DNA of 64,000 nt, taken from Geosiphon pyriformis (lineage: Eukaryota > Glomeromycota > Glomeromycetes > Archaeosporales > Geosiphonaceae). Of the stretch, positions 21,380 through 33,660 are shown one piece after another (within the stretch, counting starts at the first letter, position 1; the number at the start of each line of letters is the position of its first letter). The notes under the pieces were generated by a model. That model worked only from the letters and a program-made list of their open reading frames with translations. It made no database searches and was not told where the DNA came from. Location: positions 724,180 through 788,179 of the forward strand of contig JAAOMT010000299.1 in assembly GCA_016748015.1 (NCBI GenBank). The letters are read 5' to 3'. A program made the translations under genes and the position numbers.

Positions 21380-22108
21380 TTGAAACTTTCAGAAATAGTA
21401 CAAAAATTTGGTTCTTATTCTATTGTTAAAGATTTTATGAAAATCCCAGCACACATTACATTTGGTCAACTAATAACTCATCTACAGTTCAGAAAAGATC
21501 TTCACAAATCATTGATTCTAAAAAAAAAGATACCAAAAACCAACAAGTGCTCTTGCCAAGCTGGACTTGTTGACAATAATAATATTACCTCTCTAATTTG
21601 TAAAACCCAAGTGGCTAGTTATTTTATTAACTTGATCCTAGATAGTAAATCATCTGTAAGTGTAATTACCAAACACTTTCTGGAAGCCATTGGTAGAAAA
21701 ATAAATGAATCTTCAACCAGACCAATGACCAATATACATGGTGACAAAAAGAAAGAACTTGGTATAGCCAAAGCTGTTTTTGTCTGTATTAATATCATTA
21801 GCATTAAGACTGACATAAAAGTATTCAAAGCAAAAAAATACACTATTATTGTTGGCAATGAATGGCTCAAAAAGACAAAAGCTTTGCTTGATTATAAACT
21901 TTGTAAACTAATTATCAAATATAGTAAAAAATCTATTGTAATTAAATATTACCATTGGACAATCTCTCCAGTACTCAAGCAAAACCAAAAAGAAAAACAA
22001 TCAGATAAATCAGATAATGATAAGAGTGATGAAAAAAAAGATCAAAAAGAACAAAAAAAACTGCTGAACTCACTTATATTATCTTTACCAGCAATGGCAA
22101 GTCATTGA
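21380..22108 (+). pseudogene. A3 protease with acidic tail, DSG to DSK
   Basis: 242 open codons. Residues about 84-100 contain NLILDSKSSVSVITKHF, the aspartic protease active site, with Gly replaced by Lys (two G-to-A changes, at 21,641-21,649). KAKKYTIIVGNEWL follows near residue 155. The C-terminal part is a highly charged Lys/Asp/Gln stretch (residues about 205-230), a linker towards RT. Long open frame, but catalytically dead. Confidence 0.8.
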
Positions 22109-22440
22109 ACAATATTAAAGCTGACAAAAAAGGAATCATGATAAATGGCAAGCTAATTTGCTGGCCCTATTATGATATCCTCAGAAGAATCTTTAATAGA
22201 AAACCTGACAAGAAAGCCAAATACAGTTATTGGTGACATGGTTTTTGTGCCAAGTGCTGGTGTAATAAACTCTTGTATTCTCTTAGTAATAAATAAAAAT
22301 CTTGTCTAATCTACTACAAAGATTAGGAACTTATTAGCCTAATACCAAGAGAAGAATTAAGAGAAGTATAAAAGTTTTTTGAAAGTAAACCACCTAAAAT
22401 TCAATCATTTACAGTAGAACAAAGAGAACTCTCTCCTGAA
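22109..22440 (+). pseudogene. A3 spacer between PR and RT
   Basis: Short decayed spacer with a FCAKCWCNKL motif near 22,245-22,275 and PREELREV near 22,340. No dUTPase motifs. The three clustered Cys could be a trace of a small zinc site, but one copy is weak evidence. Confidence 0.45.
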
Positions 22441-23420
22441 AAAAAAAAAATAAACATTGAAAATCTGTTGGCTAGAAATAACCCAGTTATTTTAAAAGAA
22501 GATAATACTCCTGGACAAACTTATGTGATACAACATATTATTACCACCAGAGAAACTCACCCCATCTATTTGAAGTCTTATCAATCCAATTGGCACAATA
22601 ATAAGTTTATCAAAAAAGAGATAATTTGAATGAAAAATCTTGGATTTATACAAAAAACCAAGAGTGAATGGGCTTTCTCAGTTGTAATGATATCCAAAAA
22701 AGGTGGAACTCTATGTTTCTGTATTAACTACTACCAATTAAATACCATCATTATAAGAGATCTGTATCTACTTTCCAAAATGAATCCAATGTTAGATAAA
22801 TTCAATGGTACTGCTTTCTTCTCAACCATTGACTTAACTGTTGAATTCTAGCAAGTAGAGATGGATCTAAAAAATAGAAAGAAAACTGCTTTCATTATCA
22901 AGTATGATACCTATAAATTCACAGTCATGTCTTTTGGTCTTATTAATGCTTCTTTTATCTTTTAATGTCTAATGAACAAAGTATTTAAATCAGTAAAAAA
23001 AAAATTTTGTTCTGGTTTATTTGGATAACATAATGATATACTCAAAAATCTGGGATAAACACCTTGAATACTTACAAAAGGTTTTTAATCTCCTTAGAAA
23101 TGCTGGTCTTAAAATAAATTCAATTAAATCTTTCTTTGGATGACAATCCACCCAATTTTTTGGTCATCTTATTACAAAAGATAGAATCTTCTGTGACTTA
23201 GCCAAAGTTAAAAAAGTTTAGAACATTAGACAACCAATAAATGTTCTTAAACTACACTCTTTCTTTGGTTTGGCCTCTTACTATTGCAAATTTATCAAGA
23301 ATTTCTTCAAAATTATCTTTCTTCTCAATCAACTACTTAGGAAAAATGTCAATTAATACTGGCACATACACCAGCAAAAAGCTTTTGAAATTCTGAAGGA
23401 AAAACTTGTTACTAAACTAA
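22441..23420 (+). pseudogene. A3 reverse transcriptase, YLDN
   Basis: Open stretch 22,630-22,851 reads MKNLGFIQKTKSEWAFSV then VMISKKGGTLCFCINYYQLN and FFSTIDLTVEF, followed by TAG where W is expected. Then KKTAFIIKYDTYKF and VMSFGLINASFIF-stop. Catalytic box YLDN at 23,018-23,029 (YLDD in A1). After it come the thumb and connection. Inactive through stops and the Asp-to-Asn change. Confidence 0.9.
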
Positions 23421-23830
23421 TCCTTAAACAACCTGATCTGAACTAATTTTTTATTTTGTATACTAATACATCTGGCTATAAACTTAGTACTGTTTTCTCA
23501 CAGAAAGATGAAAATAGCAGAGAACATACTATAGTATATGCCAATAAAACTCTCACATCAGCAGAAAAAAACTATTCAGTTACTAAACAAGAATACTTAG
23601 CAGTAATATGAGCTATTAATTACTGAAACCAATATCTTTTTGGTATAAAATTCTTAATGATAACAGATTATCAAGCCTTGGTTTGGCTGTGTAACAAAAA
23701 GAAGCTGAAATATAAACAAATAACTTGCTGGATACTTCCTTTGGATGAATTTGACTATGACATTCAACACCACAAAAGAGCAAATCATCAAAATATCAAT
23801 GCTTTTTCTAGACTTACTATTTAGTGATAG
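23421..23830 (+). pseudogene. A3 RNase H, decayed
   Basis: Reads through FILYTNTSGYKL (Asp of the usual D-S/A-S motif is Asn), KDENSREHTIVYANKTL, AEKNYSVTKQEYLAV and LMITDYQALVWL. Typical Ty3-like RNase H order. Broken by TGA and TAG codons. Confidence 0.85.
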
Positions 23831-24965
23831 TACAATTTTTCAATCAAACCAACTTAATTATTAGTAACTCTCTTATAAACAAACACGATAATGGACTTGG
23901 ACAACTACTTTGCCTTAATGGAATTTTTGGGTAAAGAATAATACCCATTAGAATACACTTAACAGCAAAGAGAACATTTGTGCAAACAATTAAATTTCTA
24001 TTTAATTTACCAAAACCAATTATATAAAAGAAACAGAAAAGATCTTGACTGCTCCCAGAAAGTTATCAGATTTAAAGAAAAAAAAATTGTAATATATAAT
24101 ATGTACACTGATTTATTAACTAAACACTTTGGAAAAACAAAAACAATTCAGAAAACCTTAGCTTATTATTATTGGTCTACTTTGGAAAAAAACATTGCTA
24201 AGTACATCAAAACCTGTAATATTTGCCAAAAAAGAGGAAAACCCAATTGCAAGAAAGATATCTATCCAATTTCTGTTAGTTAACCATTTAACAGAATTGG
24301 TATAGATGTTATTAGACTCTTAACAATAACTTTTAATGACAATAGATACATTATTACAGCTACCAACTATCTTACAAAGTAAGTAGAAACAAGAGCCATT
24401 CCAGACCAAACAGCAGTTTTAATAGCTAATTTTATTTATGAAGATATTATCTGCTGTTATGACTGCTCCAAAGAACTTTTATCTAATAGAGAAAAAGCTT
24501 TTCTCAGTACACTGGTTAAGAAACTTTGTAAAAAAATAGGAATATGTCATAAACTTTTCTTTTTTTACCACTCTCAAACAAATGGTCTAATGAAACGTTT
24601 TAATAGAACATTATATAAAACCTTAGCCAAAACCAGTAAAAAAACAAATTTATAGAACAAAGTACTGCTTTTAGCTTTGTTTGCTTATAGAACTGTAAAT
24701 TATGACATAACAAGTTATGAACCTTTTTATCTGCTTTATGAACATATGGCAATACTATCAATAAAAACTAACATTAAAACAATATCTTTTAAAGAAATCA
24801 CAATAGAAAATTATAAAGACATTTTGCAAAAAAAACTTGATATTATTCTTAACTCTTTAGTAGAAGCATAAATAATTGCCTTTGAAAAAATAAAACAGTT
24901 CCAAGAAAAGCTTAAAAAAAAACTTATAAAACACTTTCCTTAAGTATTGGTAACTTAGTATTAGA
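23831..24965 (+). pseudogene. A3 integrase, decayed
   Basis: Open stretch 23,978-24,283 holds the zinc-binding domain: KHFGKTKTIQKTL with His, then TCNICQKRGK with CxxC. Core traces: RIGIDVIR near 24,295 with the first Asp kept, the region around the second Asp reads SNREKAF, and NGLMKRFNRTL near 24,580 has Met-Lys where the catalytic Glu should be. Open stretch 24,677-24,871 is the end of the core and tail. Interrupted after about 24,968 by solo LTR B2. Confidence 0.88.
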
Positions 24966-24972
24966 ATATTAT

Positions 24973-25893
24973 TGTTACTCATAGAATATAAAAATCATAA
25001 TAGGATATATATTAGCCAATTAAAGATAAACATAGTAAAATATGAAATTCCAAGATTCCTCTCAGAAAAATTACAGGATTTCAAGAATTATAGAATTCTT
25101 ATATAAGGAATTACAAGATTCCAGAATTCTAAAATTCCTCTTAAAGAATTGCAAGATTTCAGAAATTCCAGGATTTTTGGTGTAAAAAATTGAGAAATTA
25201 AGGAATCTCAAATATGTATATATAGCAGTAACATTAGAAGCAGAAAAAGACAGACCTCTTAGTTTAAACTTCTCTTCCTATTTATTTACTAATTGCTTTA
25301 AGAATAGTTCATATCTATTAAAGTAAAATTATCAAAATATTAATAAAATACTTATCTACATCTAATTTATGTTGTTATTATTTGATTGAAAAATATTCAT
25401 CAAATTCTACCTATTAACACTTTATGTTGATAACTGCCAATACTTAAATATACTAGAACAATAGCTTTTAATTATGGCTATTAACAGAATACTAATTTAA
25501 TTGTTTTGGCTTAATTTCTTTATATTTTTTATTTTCTTTCTTTTTTTTTATTTGTTTCTTGTTGTTTACTAATTGATTAAAGATCAATGCACAGAATAAT
25601 CAACATTAAAGAGACTGGTAAAAGATCTGTAAAACAAGTATAGAACACTTACAGAATTAAGAATAGCTTATTAAGAGGATTACTAGCCATTATGCTAAGA
25701 AAAAAATTTGATGGAATTGCAATTCTGGAAGACTACTAAAAACAACTATTAAATCTCTGTCTATTACACAAAGGATTCAACTAAAACCTTTAGATTACCA
25801 AAATTTTCAAATATTACCAATGTCATTAAGTGAATTAACACCAAATTATGGATTTGTTATTTGATTTAAAACCTCAAATAATCATTTGTAATA
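24973..25893 (+). repeat. Family B solo LTR B2 (921 bp) nested in A3
   Basis: Starts TGTTACTCATAG and ends TTGTAATA (consensus TAACA). Carries the 40-bp GAATTCC-type repeat block (about 25,045-25,200) and TATATATA near 25,216. Inserted at a site that is empty in A1 and A2 (GAATATCAC). The duplicated 4-mers are TTAT (24,969-24,972) and CTGT (25,894-25,897), diverged by transitions. No internal region: a product of LTR-LTR recombination. Confidence 0.9.
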
Positions 25894-26789
25894 CTGTTCA
25901 AACAGAAATAATGTCTATGGTAATAAATTCTCTAGCTAGTGAAAAGAATTCTTTTTAGTCAACAAAGTTTTAAACAATAGTTCTTATATTTTTCAAGATC
26001 AATTCAGAACAATCTTTAATAATCATTCTGTTTATAATACATGACTTAAAAAATATCATAAACGACTTGATTGGTTGTCTGTTGTGGTAATACTGACTTA
26101 AATGATCAGCAAAAATCAAGTATAAATAAATGCATCATTTCCAAAACAGAGGTATCTTCAATTGACATAAATAATTATTTTCTGGATCAAAACACCTTCT
26201 ATACTCTTCATGAATATTGGATCAAAAACTATTCAAATGCTACTTTGATCATTGAAAAACAGACCACCATAACTGATAACAGTGAAACACATAATGTTAT
26301 TAGATTCAAAAAAACCACCAGAAGAGAAAAAATTGGTAGCAAAATGGATAAATATCTGTTGAAAAGTATAACAGCAGCTATACTCTTACCTTCTAGCACA
26401 ATTGGAAAAACACTCTAAAAAATCTTGTCTATAAACAAAAACTTGTCATATGGAAGGCAATTAGAACTCTATGGTTGTCTTGATAAAATCATAAAGGATA
26501 TAAAACTAATAAAAAAACAACTTCAAAGATACAGACAGAAATTTTGGACATTATATGATTAGATGTTTCAAGAGTCAAAACTCTAATACAAAGATTTGGT
26601 CTCTTGAATATAAAACTCATTTCATCTCAAATATTATACATCTTATTTACCAAAAATTTCAATAAACTAGTTAGCTTTAAATTAGACAAAACCCTTCAAA
26701 CAGATTATTTTATAAATAGTTTAATTTTGCCAGAGCTCAATCTCTTTAGAGAGGATAATATTATGATTAAAACTTACATTTTTTATTAG
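25894..26789 (+). pseudogene. A3 C-terminal module running into the 3' LTR
   Basis: Best copy of the family A 3' module. Open stretch 26,071-26,418 (115 codons) includes EYWIKNYSNATLIIEKQTTI and a basic TTRREKIGSKMDKYLLKSIT segment. A second open stretch, 26,604-26,789, ends FREDNIMIKTYIFY and a TAG, 31 bp inside the LTR. The LTR thus supplies the last codons. No signal peptide, membrane helix or known domain recognised. Conserved in three copies (A1, A2, A3). Confidence 0.7.
26741..26758 (+). other. Polypurine tract of A3
   Basis: TCTCTTTAGAGAGGATAA, purine-rich at its 3' end, directly before the 3' LTR. It overlaps the coding frame of the C-terminal module. Confidence 0.6.
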
Positions 26790-27412
26790 TTATCACATGT
26801 ATTAGCCACCCTATTTTAAATAGTGATTATTGATCTGATTATTGATCTAGTTATTGACTTGATTATTGACCACTTTTGATAGCTATATAAGCAATAAATC
26901 TTTTAGCTGTAAAATGACATATCAGAATACAAGACATGTTAGATATTAAGGAAATAAAATAACAACTTTTATCTTAATTCTTTTCTTATTGCTAATTTTT
27001 CTTTTCTTTACCTTCAAGTATGTGAACATCTTAGGATAAAAGATTACTTGTTGGTTACTTTCTACCTTTTCCTAAAAATGTGTAATTGTAATATTTGAAA
27101 ATTATTGAATAAAATGTGATTTAAGAGTATATCTAATACCTGATATTGAATTCTAAGAGCACTGACATAAGACATAGAATTATATTAGATGTGATTATTT
27201 GTTAACAGTACAGACTATCCCTCTACTTTTAAATTCTTTGGTTATCTTTTGAAAAGAATAGTAACTAAGATATTTTATGAAACTGATCTCACATATTGAA
27301 TCCATACTTATTCAATTCACTCTTTGAAGTTGAATTCCCTTTGATTCCTTTCATCACTTTACAATCTTGTTTTTTCTTGCTATCTGTTAGCTTGTTACTC
27401 CAATCCATAACA
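26759..27412 (+). repeat. A3 3' LTR (654 bp)
   Basis: Begins TATTATGATT, ends CATAACA. Four 12-bp units at 26,824-26,871 and TATATAA at 26,884-26,890. About 50 bp longer than the 5' LTR, mainly from extra 12-bp units. Confidence 0.9.
26824..26871 (+). repeat. 12-bp U3 tandem repeat, 4 units
   Basis: Two perfect TGATTATTGATC units, then TAGTTATTGACT and TGATTATTGACC. Confidence 0.85.
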
Positions 27413-27416
27413 TTAC

Positions 27417-28208
27417 AAAAGAAATTAACATAGATAAATCGGTTTTGGTAATTAATAGTTTGTTTAATAATAAGACTATTAAACTTTTTGAAATATTTAA
27501 TAAACTATAGAAGTATTGTAGTAAAGTTATAATAAAATGTTTTTTGAATTTATTGAACTTATATTTATTTTTTAATAATGTTTCAATTCTTTAGAAAAAA
27601 GCATAAGTTTCAATAATTTTTAAACTTTACAAGTAAAATAATATTTTAATAAATATTTAATTTAATTAAAACAGCTAGAAAAATTTTGTTTAAAATTTTT
27701 TCTGATCAGATATTTTTTATAATAATAATTTTTTGGTGTTAAAAAATATTTCAACTTAGTTTTTTGCTTTTATTGTTGGTTTAGTAATTAAGAATACTAT
27801 AGAAAAAAACAAAAAACACTAATTGGTTTTACAAGATATGTGCAAAACTTATAACTTAGTTAGATAATATTATCTAAAAATTAACTTATAATATATTAAG
27901 ATATGTAATCAGTTATTAAGTTTTTTAATAATATATATGATAATTAATTTTGGGCTTTTAAATGAATACAAAATGCATAATAGCTTGGATTAGAGTAAGT
28001 TTTTTTTTCTTCTTCTTTAAATAATTTTTTACAATTTTCTTTTGTATAAAGTCAAAAGACATAAATATTTGTGTGAATATTAGATTAATACTAAATTTGT
28101 GGCCAGAACTAGCAAGATAGAAAACAGTAAAGAAAAAATGTTATTTTTTGCTGTAAATATTTTTGTTAATGACACAATTTATGTCAAGAGTAATCAAACT
28201 TTAACACA
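27417..28208. other. AT-rich stretch without recognisable gene or element
   Basis: About 790 bp of very AT-rich sequence with no open frame of note, no LTR end and no similarity that I can see to families A-D. It may be intergenic DNA or an older, fully eroded repeat. It is the longest unassigned piece of the window. Confidence 0.5.
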
Positions 28209-29339
28209 GCATATTTTAGATATTGGTAGGTATTGTCTTTTACCCAAAAATTTCATTAAGACAGAGTAGTTATCCAAGTCTATTATCATGTTTGTTTGTA
28301 AGGAAGTTACTAATAATTAGGTTGGTTTGGTTTAAGAAGATTGTACTGTCACTGGATGGTAAGTCTAAAGAAAGTGTTAGCATTTTAATAATTAGCTTTT
28401 TTGCAATATTGAATATCATAGTCAAATTCATCCAGATGGAGTATTTAGCAAATTATCCATTTATGTTTCAGCTTTTTTTTGTTATATAACCAAATCAAGG
28501 CTTGATAATCTGTTACTACTAAGAATTTTATATTAAGAAATATTGATCTTAATAACTAGTAGCCTAAACTACTATTAAGCATTCTTGTTCAGTAATTAAG
28601 TAGTTTTTTTCTGCTGGTGTAAGAGATTTACTGACATATGCTATAGCATGTTTTCTGTTATCTTTATTTTTTTGTGAAAAAACAGTGCCAAGTCTATAGC
28701 CAAATATATTAGTGTACAGAATAAAAGATTGGTTCAGATCAAGTCATTTAAGGATTGGTTTAGTAACAAGTTTTTTCTTCAAAGTTTCAAAAACTTTTTG
28801 TTGATAAGTGCTCCAGTAATAGTTGACATTTTTTCTGAGTAGCTAATTAAAAAAAAAGACAATTTTGAAGAAATCTTTGATAAATTTATGATAGTAAGAA
28901 GCCAAACCAAGAAAAAAATGTAGTTTAGAAACATTCATTGGTTGTTTAATGTTTTGGACCTTTTCAATTTTAGTTGAATTAAAGAAGATTCTATCTTTTA
29001 TAATAAGATGACCAAAAAATTGGGTGGATTATCATCTAAAAAAAGATTTGATTAAATTGATCTTGAGACCAGCATTTTTAAGGAGATCAAAAACCTTTTG
29101 TAAATGTTTTAGATATTTAATTCAAGTTTTTAAATATACTATTATGTTATCTAAATAGACCAGAACAAAGTTTTTTTTTACTGATTCAAACACTTTGTTT
29201 ATTAGGCATTGAAAAGTGAAAGAGATATTGATAAGACCAAAAGGCATAACTGTAAATTTATAGGTGCTGTATTTGGTAATGAAAACAGTTTTCTTTCTGC
29301 TTTCTGGATCTATTTCTACTTGCCAGAATTCAGTAGTTA
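28209..29339 (-). pseudogene. Family A RT-RNase H fragment (A4)
   Basis: Minus-strand fragment equal to A3 from about 22,840 to 23,940, without LTRs. The catalytic box near 29,150 reads YLDN then IIVY. It ends at 29,339 at the region equal to FFSTIDLTVEF, where family B sequence starts in the same orientation. Truncated at both ends with no target duplication, so a deletion remnant. Confidence 0.8.
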
Positions 29340-30895
29340 AAATATTTTGATTGTTTAATATTGTTTTGTTTTTTTTAAAATAATTTTTTATTGAACTATT
29401 GAATATTAATATAATATCAGAGTTGTTAATATTTTTGTGTGTTTATTTTTTGTTATATTTTGAGTTAAAATTTATTTCATTTGTAATAAGCTATTAGCAT
29501 TTCTGTTTTTTTTTTTTTATAATATATAGTATAATTAAATAATAATAGTTCTATTTTCTATCTTGTATAATAATCATCTCCAAATTTTTGCTTCTGAATT
29601 AATGTCAATTTTTTGTGATTAGTGTACATATCAAACTTTTGGCTCAAGTATTTTTTTCATTTAATGACAGCTTAATAGATAGCTAAATGTTTTAATGCTA
29701 GAGTTTTATAATTTTTTTTGGCTGAACTCAAACTTTGACTGGCATATATTATTAAATGTTTTTATTTATCAGCTTTTTTTTGTGACAATATGGCTCCCAA
29801 TGTTTAATCAAATGCATTAGTGATAATAATAAATGGCTTATTATGATTTAAATAGATTAATATTAAAGCTTAAATGAGCTTTTTTTTCAAGATATTGAAA
29901 GCTTTTTTTTAGGTTTTAAGTTTATTTATATTTAATGTTTTTGGCTTGAAACTAGTGGAGTAGTTGAGCCAGTTTGGAGAAGTTTTGAATAAAGCAGTAA
30001 TAATATCTAGCAAATTTCAAGAATGTTCTTAATTCTGTAAGATTTATTGATACTGAAAAGTTTTTGACTATCTTAATCTTGTCTGAATCTGTTTTTATGC
30101 CATTTTTGTTTACAATATGTTCCAAAAACTTGAGTTTAATTTTGCCAAAGAAGCATTTGGTTATATTTAATTTTAATCCAGCTTTTCTTAATTTTTGAAT
30201 ACTTGTTAAAGATAATAGAGATAATTATCGAATGTTTTTGAAAACACATTGGTGTTATATAAATAGATTATTATAAATTTTTATAATAATTCAGTGTAAA
30301 CAATTTTTATAAGCTGTTAAAAAGTAATTAGAGCATTAATTAAGCTAAAAAACATAATGTCAAATTCAAAATTCTCTTTTCTGGTTGTAAATACTGTTTT
30401 TTTTTGTTATCTAAATTTATAACTACTTGTCAATAACTACTGTTTAAGTTTAATATAAAAAACTATTTCTTTTCTTCAAAAGCATTAAATAATTTCTGGA
30501 TGCATGGAATTGGATAGTTGTTTCTATATATTACATTATTGAGTTTTTAATAGTCTACACAAAAGTGAATTTTTTTTTTGGACAAGTACTATTAGTAATA
30601 ATTATAGATTCATTAATAGTTAAATTAACTCATTGTCTAATATATGGTTGATTTTTTATCAGATAATCTCATGGCTAGTAAGTGGTACTCTGTATGTCTT
30701 TTGTTTAATTAGTATTGTATTTCCAGTTTTGATCTGATACTAGATAATATTAATTCTGCTGAATTTATTTTTACTTACAAAGATGTCAGTAAAATTATTA
30801 AATTGTATTTTGAATTATATATGTTAAATAAATCTAAATTTTCTAAGTTTATTTGTTCTAACTGTTCTGATTATAGCAAATAATACTCTTTTTGT
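29340..30895 (-). pseudogene. Family B RT-RNase H fragment (B5)
   Basis: Minus-strand fragment aligning with B1 from about 8,590 to 10,130 and with B3 55,000-56,540. The RT box near 30,250 reads YLYN followed by TNVF, where B1 and B3 read YLDN. The fragment is cut on the right by the 3' LTR of C1 (30,900), so C1 inserted here. Confidence 0.8.
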
Positions 30896-30899
30896 TTAT

Positions 30900-31783
30900 T
30901 GTTATAAGTGATTATTTAGAATATTAGAACAAATAACAAATCTGTAACTTAATGCTCAATAGTTGGAAATATTAGTAATTTTCGAAAGTTTTGGAGTTTA
31001 AAGATTTTGGTTAAGTCTTTTATATAATAAACAAAAATTTAATTGATGGTTTTTTCTGTGAATTTCTTTTTTTAGCATAGTAACCAGTTTATTTTGACAG
31101 TCATATCTTTCTGATAAGCTATTCTTAAATTTTTACTCTTGTTTTCAGGTTTTTTATCAAGTTATTCTTAATGTTAAATACTTAGTACTTGATTTCTTTT
31201 ATCAATTAGTAAACAACAAAAAAATAAAACAAAAAAAAATAAATAAAAATAAAAAATTTAAAATAAAAAATTAGTATTCTGTTAATAGTTATAATTAAGA
31301 GCTATTAATTTAGTATGATTAAGTATTAAAGTTTATTAACATAAATTGTTAATAGTAAAAAAGTAATTAATATTCTTAATCAAATAATAATAACATAAAT
31401 TTAGATAATAATTAAGTATTTTTATTGATATTAATATGATTTTATTTCAAGTTATAAAAAACTATCTTTTAAAGAGAGAGGTATAAAATAAGTTGTTATT
31501 TTTAACTTGGATTGAATTGTATCCTTTTTTTCTGTTTCTAATACTTTTACTATAAATATATAATTTGATTTTTTGAAATTTTTTATTTTTTTTAAAAAGA
31601 ATTCTGTAATTCTGTAATTCTGCAATTTTGGGATTTTACAATTTCTTAAGAAAAATTCTGGAATTCTGAAATTTTGGAATTTCACAATTTCTTGAAAAGA
31701 ATTCTGGAATTTCTTTTTACTATACCTATTTCTAATTGGCTATTTTATCTACTTATTATAATTCCTAATTTCTATAAGTAATA
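30900..31783 (-). repeat. C1 3' LTR (884 bp)
   Basis: Top strand begins TGTTATAAGTG and ends AAGTAATA. On the minus strand it starts TATTACTTATAG. It holds a GAATTCCAGAATT-type repeat block and matches the C2 and B3 LTRs better than the B1 LTRs. Confidence 0.88.
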
Positions 31784-32175
31784 TTATTCCTTTCTTTTAA
31801 TATTGAGCTCTATTGAGATTTCTCAAATCTTCTAAATCTATATTAGTATGTAAATAAGGTTCTAATTTGATAATAGTTTTTTTAAGATATTTAAAATTAA
31901 ACCTTGTATTAGTATTATGTATTTGTTCTAATATAATATTTTCATTATTTTTGCTAAACTATTTGATTTTCTGCTTCTTGAAAAAATCTGGGAGCATAAT
32001 ATATTGTTCAGAATTATAATCAAAGTTTGAATTATTATTATTATTGTTGCTATAGTAAATAGTATTAAAACTATTGTCATTGTTATTATTAAAGTCTGAA
32101 TTACAATTGAATTTTGATTTTGATTCTGAAGTACAGCTGCTAATTGGTTCTTTCTCTTTGGGAATCAAATAAATT
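31784..32175 (-). pseudogene. C1 fusion of dUTPase N-terminus to pol C-terminal codons
   Basis: Reads on the minus strand through a Ser/Asn-rich linker (open 31,959-32,168) to a motif 1 region, LKLEPYLHTNIDLEDLRNLNRAQY in outline, and a stop. The part up to IDL matches the B1 dUTPase at about 7,880; the end matches the last codons of B1 pol at about 11,465. Everything between (about 3.58 kb in B1) is deleted. C2 has the same join. Confidence 0.75.
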
Positions 32176-32985
32176 ATGCTTGATAGTGAATTGTAAATAA
32201 GATTACAATTGTTACAATATTCAAAGTTATTAAAAATTAGGTAATGTTTACAAAATATAGTATTTAATTGTTTTAAATATTGCTTTTGTTCTTTTTAAGT
32301 AAATACTAGATCTTGGTAATGTTCATAGAATTGTTTAAGATTGTTCAAAATGTCAATAAATACATTTGAATTGGAAATAAAAACAGTTTTGACAAATTTT
32401 GATAAGTTATTCTTGATTGTAAGTATTTTACTAAGTGAAATATTTTTGATTTTAGCACTTGTTATTTTCCAGATCTTGTCTTCATTGTGTAAATAACTGT
32501 TCAAATATGAAAGTGCTCAGTTTTACACAGTATTAAAAGACATTTTTCAGCTTACACAGTCATTAATAAGAATTGTGTATTAACACAATATATTGTATAT
32601 TCTTTCTTAACCAGAAATGTTATTTTATATTCCTTTATTAAGTAGTGTTTCTCCACAAGCAAGACATAATTTTTTGTTTCACTTTTCTTGTTATTTTGGA
32701 TATTCAAAATGTTTTCAGTAGTATAACTTGCAATAATAGTGGATACATATCCAGTAATCTTCTTTGGGTGAGATCCAAGCTCTTATAAAAGAAAGCTTTT
32801 TCTTGTAATCTTTGTATTTAAATAGGATATATGATGGTTTTTTTTTTGTGTTCACTAAGTAGGATACATGTTAACTATTGGATAATTTTTAAATAGCAAT
32901 AGTGGCTTGTGGTTTATCTTTTTTTTTTTCTTTTCTCTTGTTATTTCAAGAAAGTATTGGTGGTAATTTGTTGTGCTTATTTTCA
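32176..32985 (-). pseudogene. C1 Cys-rich module, strongly decayed
   Basis: Aligns with B1 6,560-7,560. A few Cys pairs are still traceable (near 32,205-32,225 and 32,655-32,745), but stops and frameshifts are dense. Present only as residue of the ancestral PR-Cys-dUTPase order. Confidence 0.55.
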
Positions 32986-33660
32986 GTTCACAAAACTTGG
33001 TAAGCTTTTCAAATAGATTTTTTTTTTCTTTTTCAAATTTAATTAGTGGTAATTGGATGGTAGCATTTGTTTTAAAGTGGCCACAGATGGTTGGTACTCA
33101 AGTATGCTGATTATTTTGACTAAGCTGAAACTTTTGGATAGTTTAATCAAGCACAGTATTGGTCTTAAACAGCCAATTATTACTAACAAAAGCTTAATAC
33201 TATGTGGCTTTCATAATAAAAACTTTGATAAATGTAATAATACTGTTAATTTCAAAAGGAAAGTTGTTAATTTTGCCAATAGAAGTTTTAATGATTTTAT
33301 TAGCAGTAATGATTTTAACACTGACAGCATGATCAACTTGGTATTCTAATTGGTTTATGAGTTGTTATGTAATAATATTGTCTGCTAAACTATTATTAAG
33401 AACTAACTTAATAAATTGGCCATTAATTTTAACATTTGTATATATGATTGTAATAAATTTTGTGTTAAAAACAGTTCTATTAAACAGAGATGTTGTTACT
33501 GGTTCTTTCAGTTTAAAAAAAATATTGTAATGAGTAATTTGTCTTCTATAATGGTGGTAGGTAAAATATTGTTGGTGAATATTTTCTGGATTTCCAAGTT
33601 ATTAAATAAGTTGTTTGTTGAAATAGCTAAAAGACTTAAATAATTCTGAAAATTTGAGTT
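32986..33660 (-). pseudogene. C1 protease remnant
   Basis: Minus strand near 33,375-33,415 reads LILNNSLADNIIT where B/D read LILDSGSAGSIIT: catalytic Asp lost. Flanking blocks match B1 6,100-6,480. The open frames on the plus strand here are shadows. Confidence 0.7.

Larger units (their letters stand above)
18937..27412 (+). mobile_element. Complete family A Ty3/Gypsy retrotransposon A3 (8.5 kb incl. nested solo LTR), decayed
   Basis: 5' LTR 18,937-19,540, PBS, Gag, PR, RT, RNase H, integrase, C-terminal module, PPT, 3' LTR 26,759-27,412. 4-bp flanks TTAT (18,933-18,936) and TTAC (27,413-27,416) differ by one transition and fit a target duplication. Without the 921-bp nested B solo LTR it is about 7.55 kb. 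It has no dUTPase and only about 500 bp between PR and RT. Many in-frame stops; RT box YLDN; PR triad DSK. Best reference copy for family A in this window. Confidence 0.92.
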
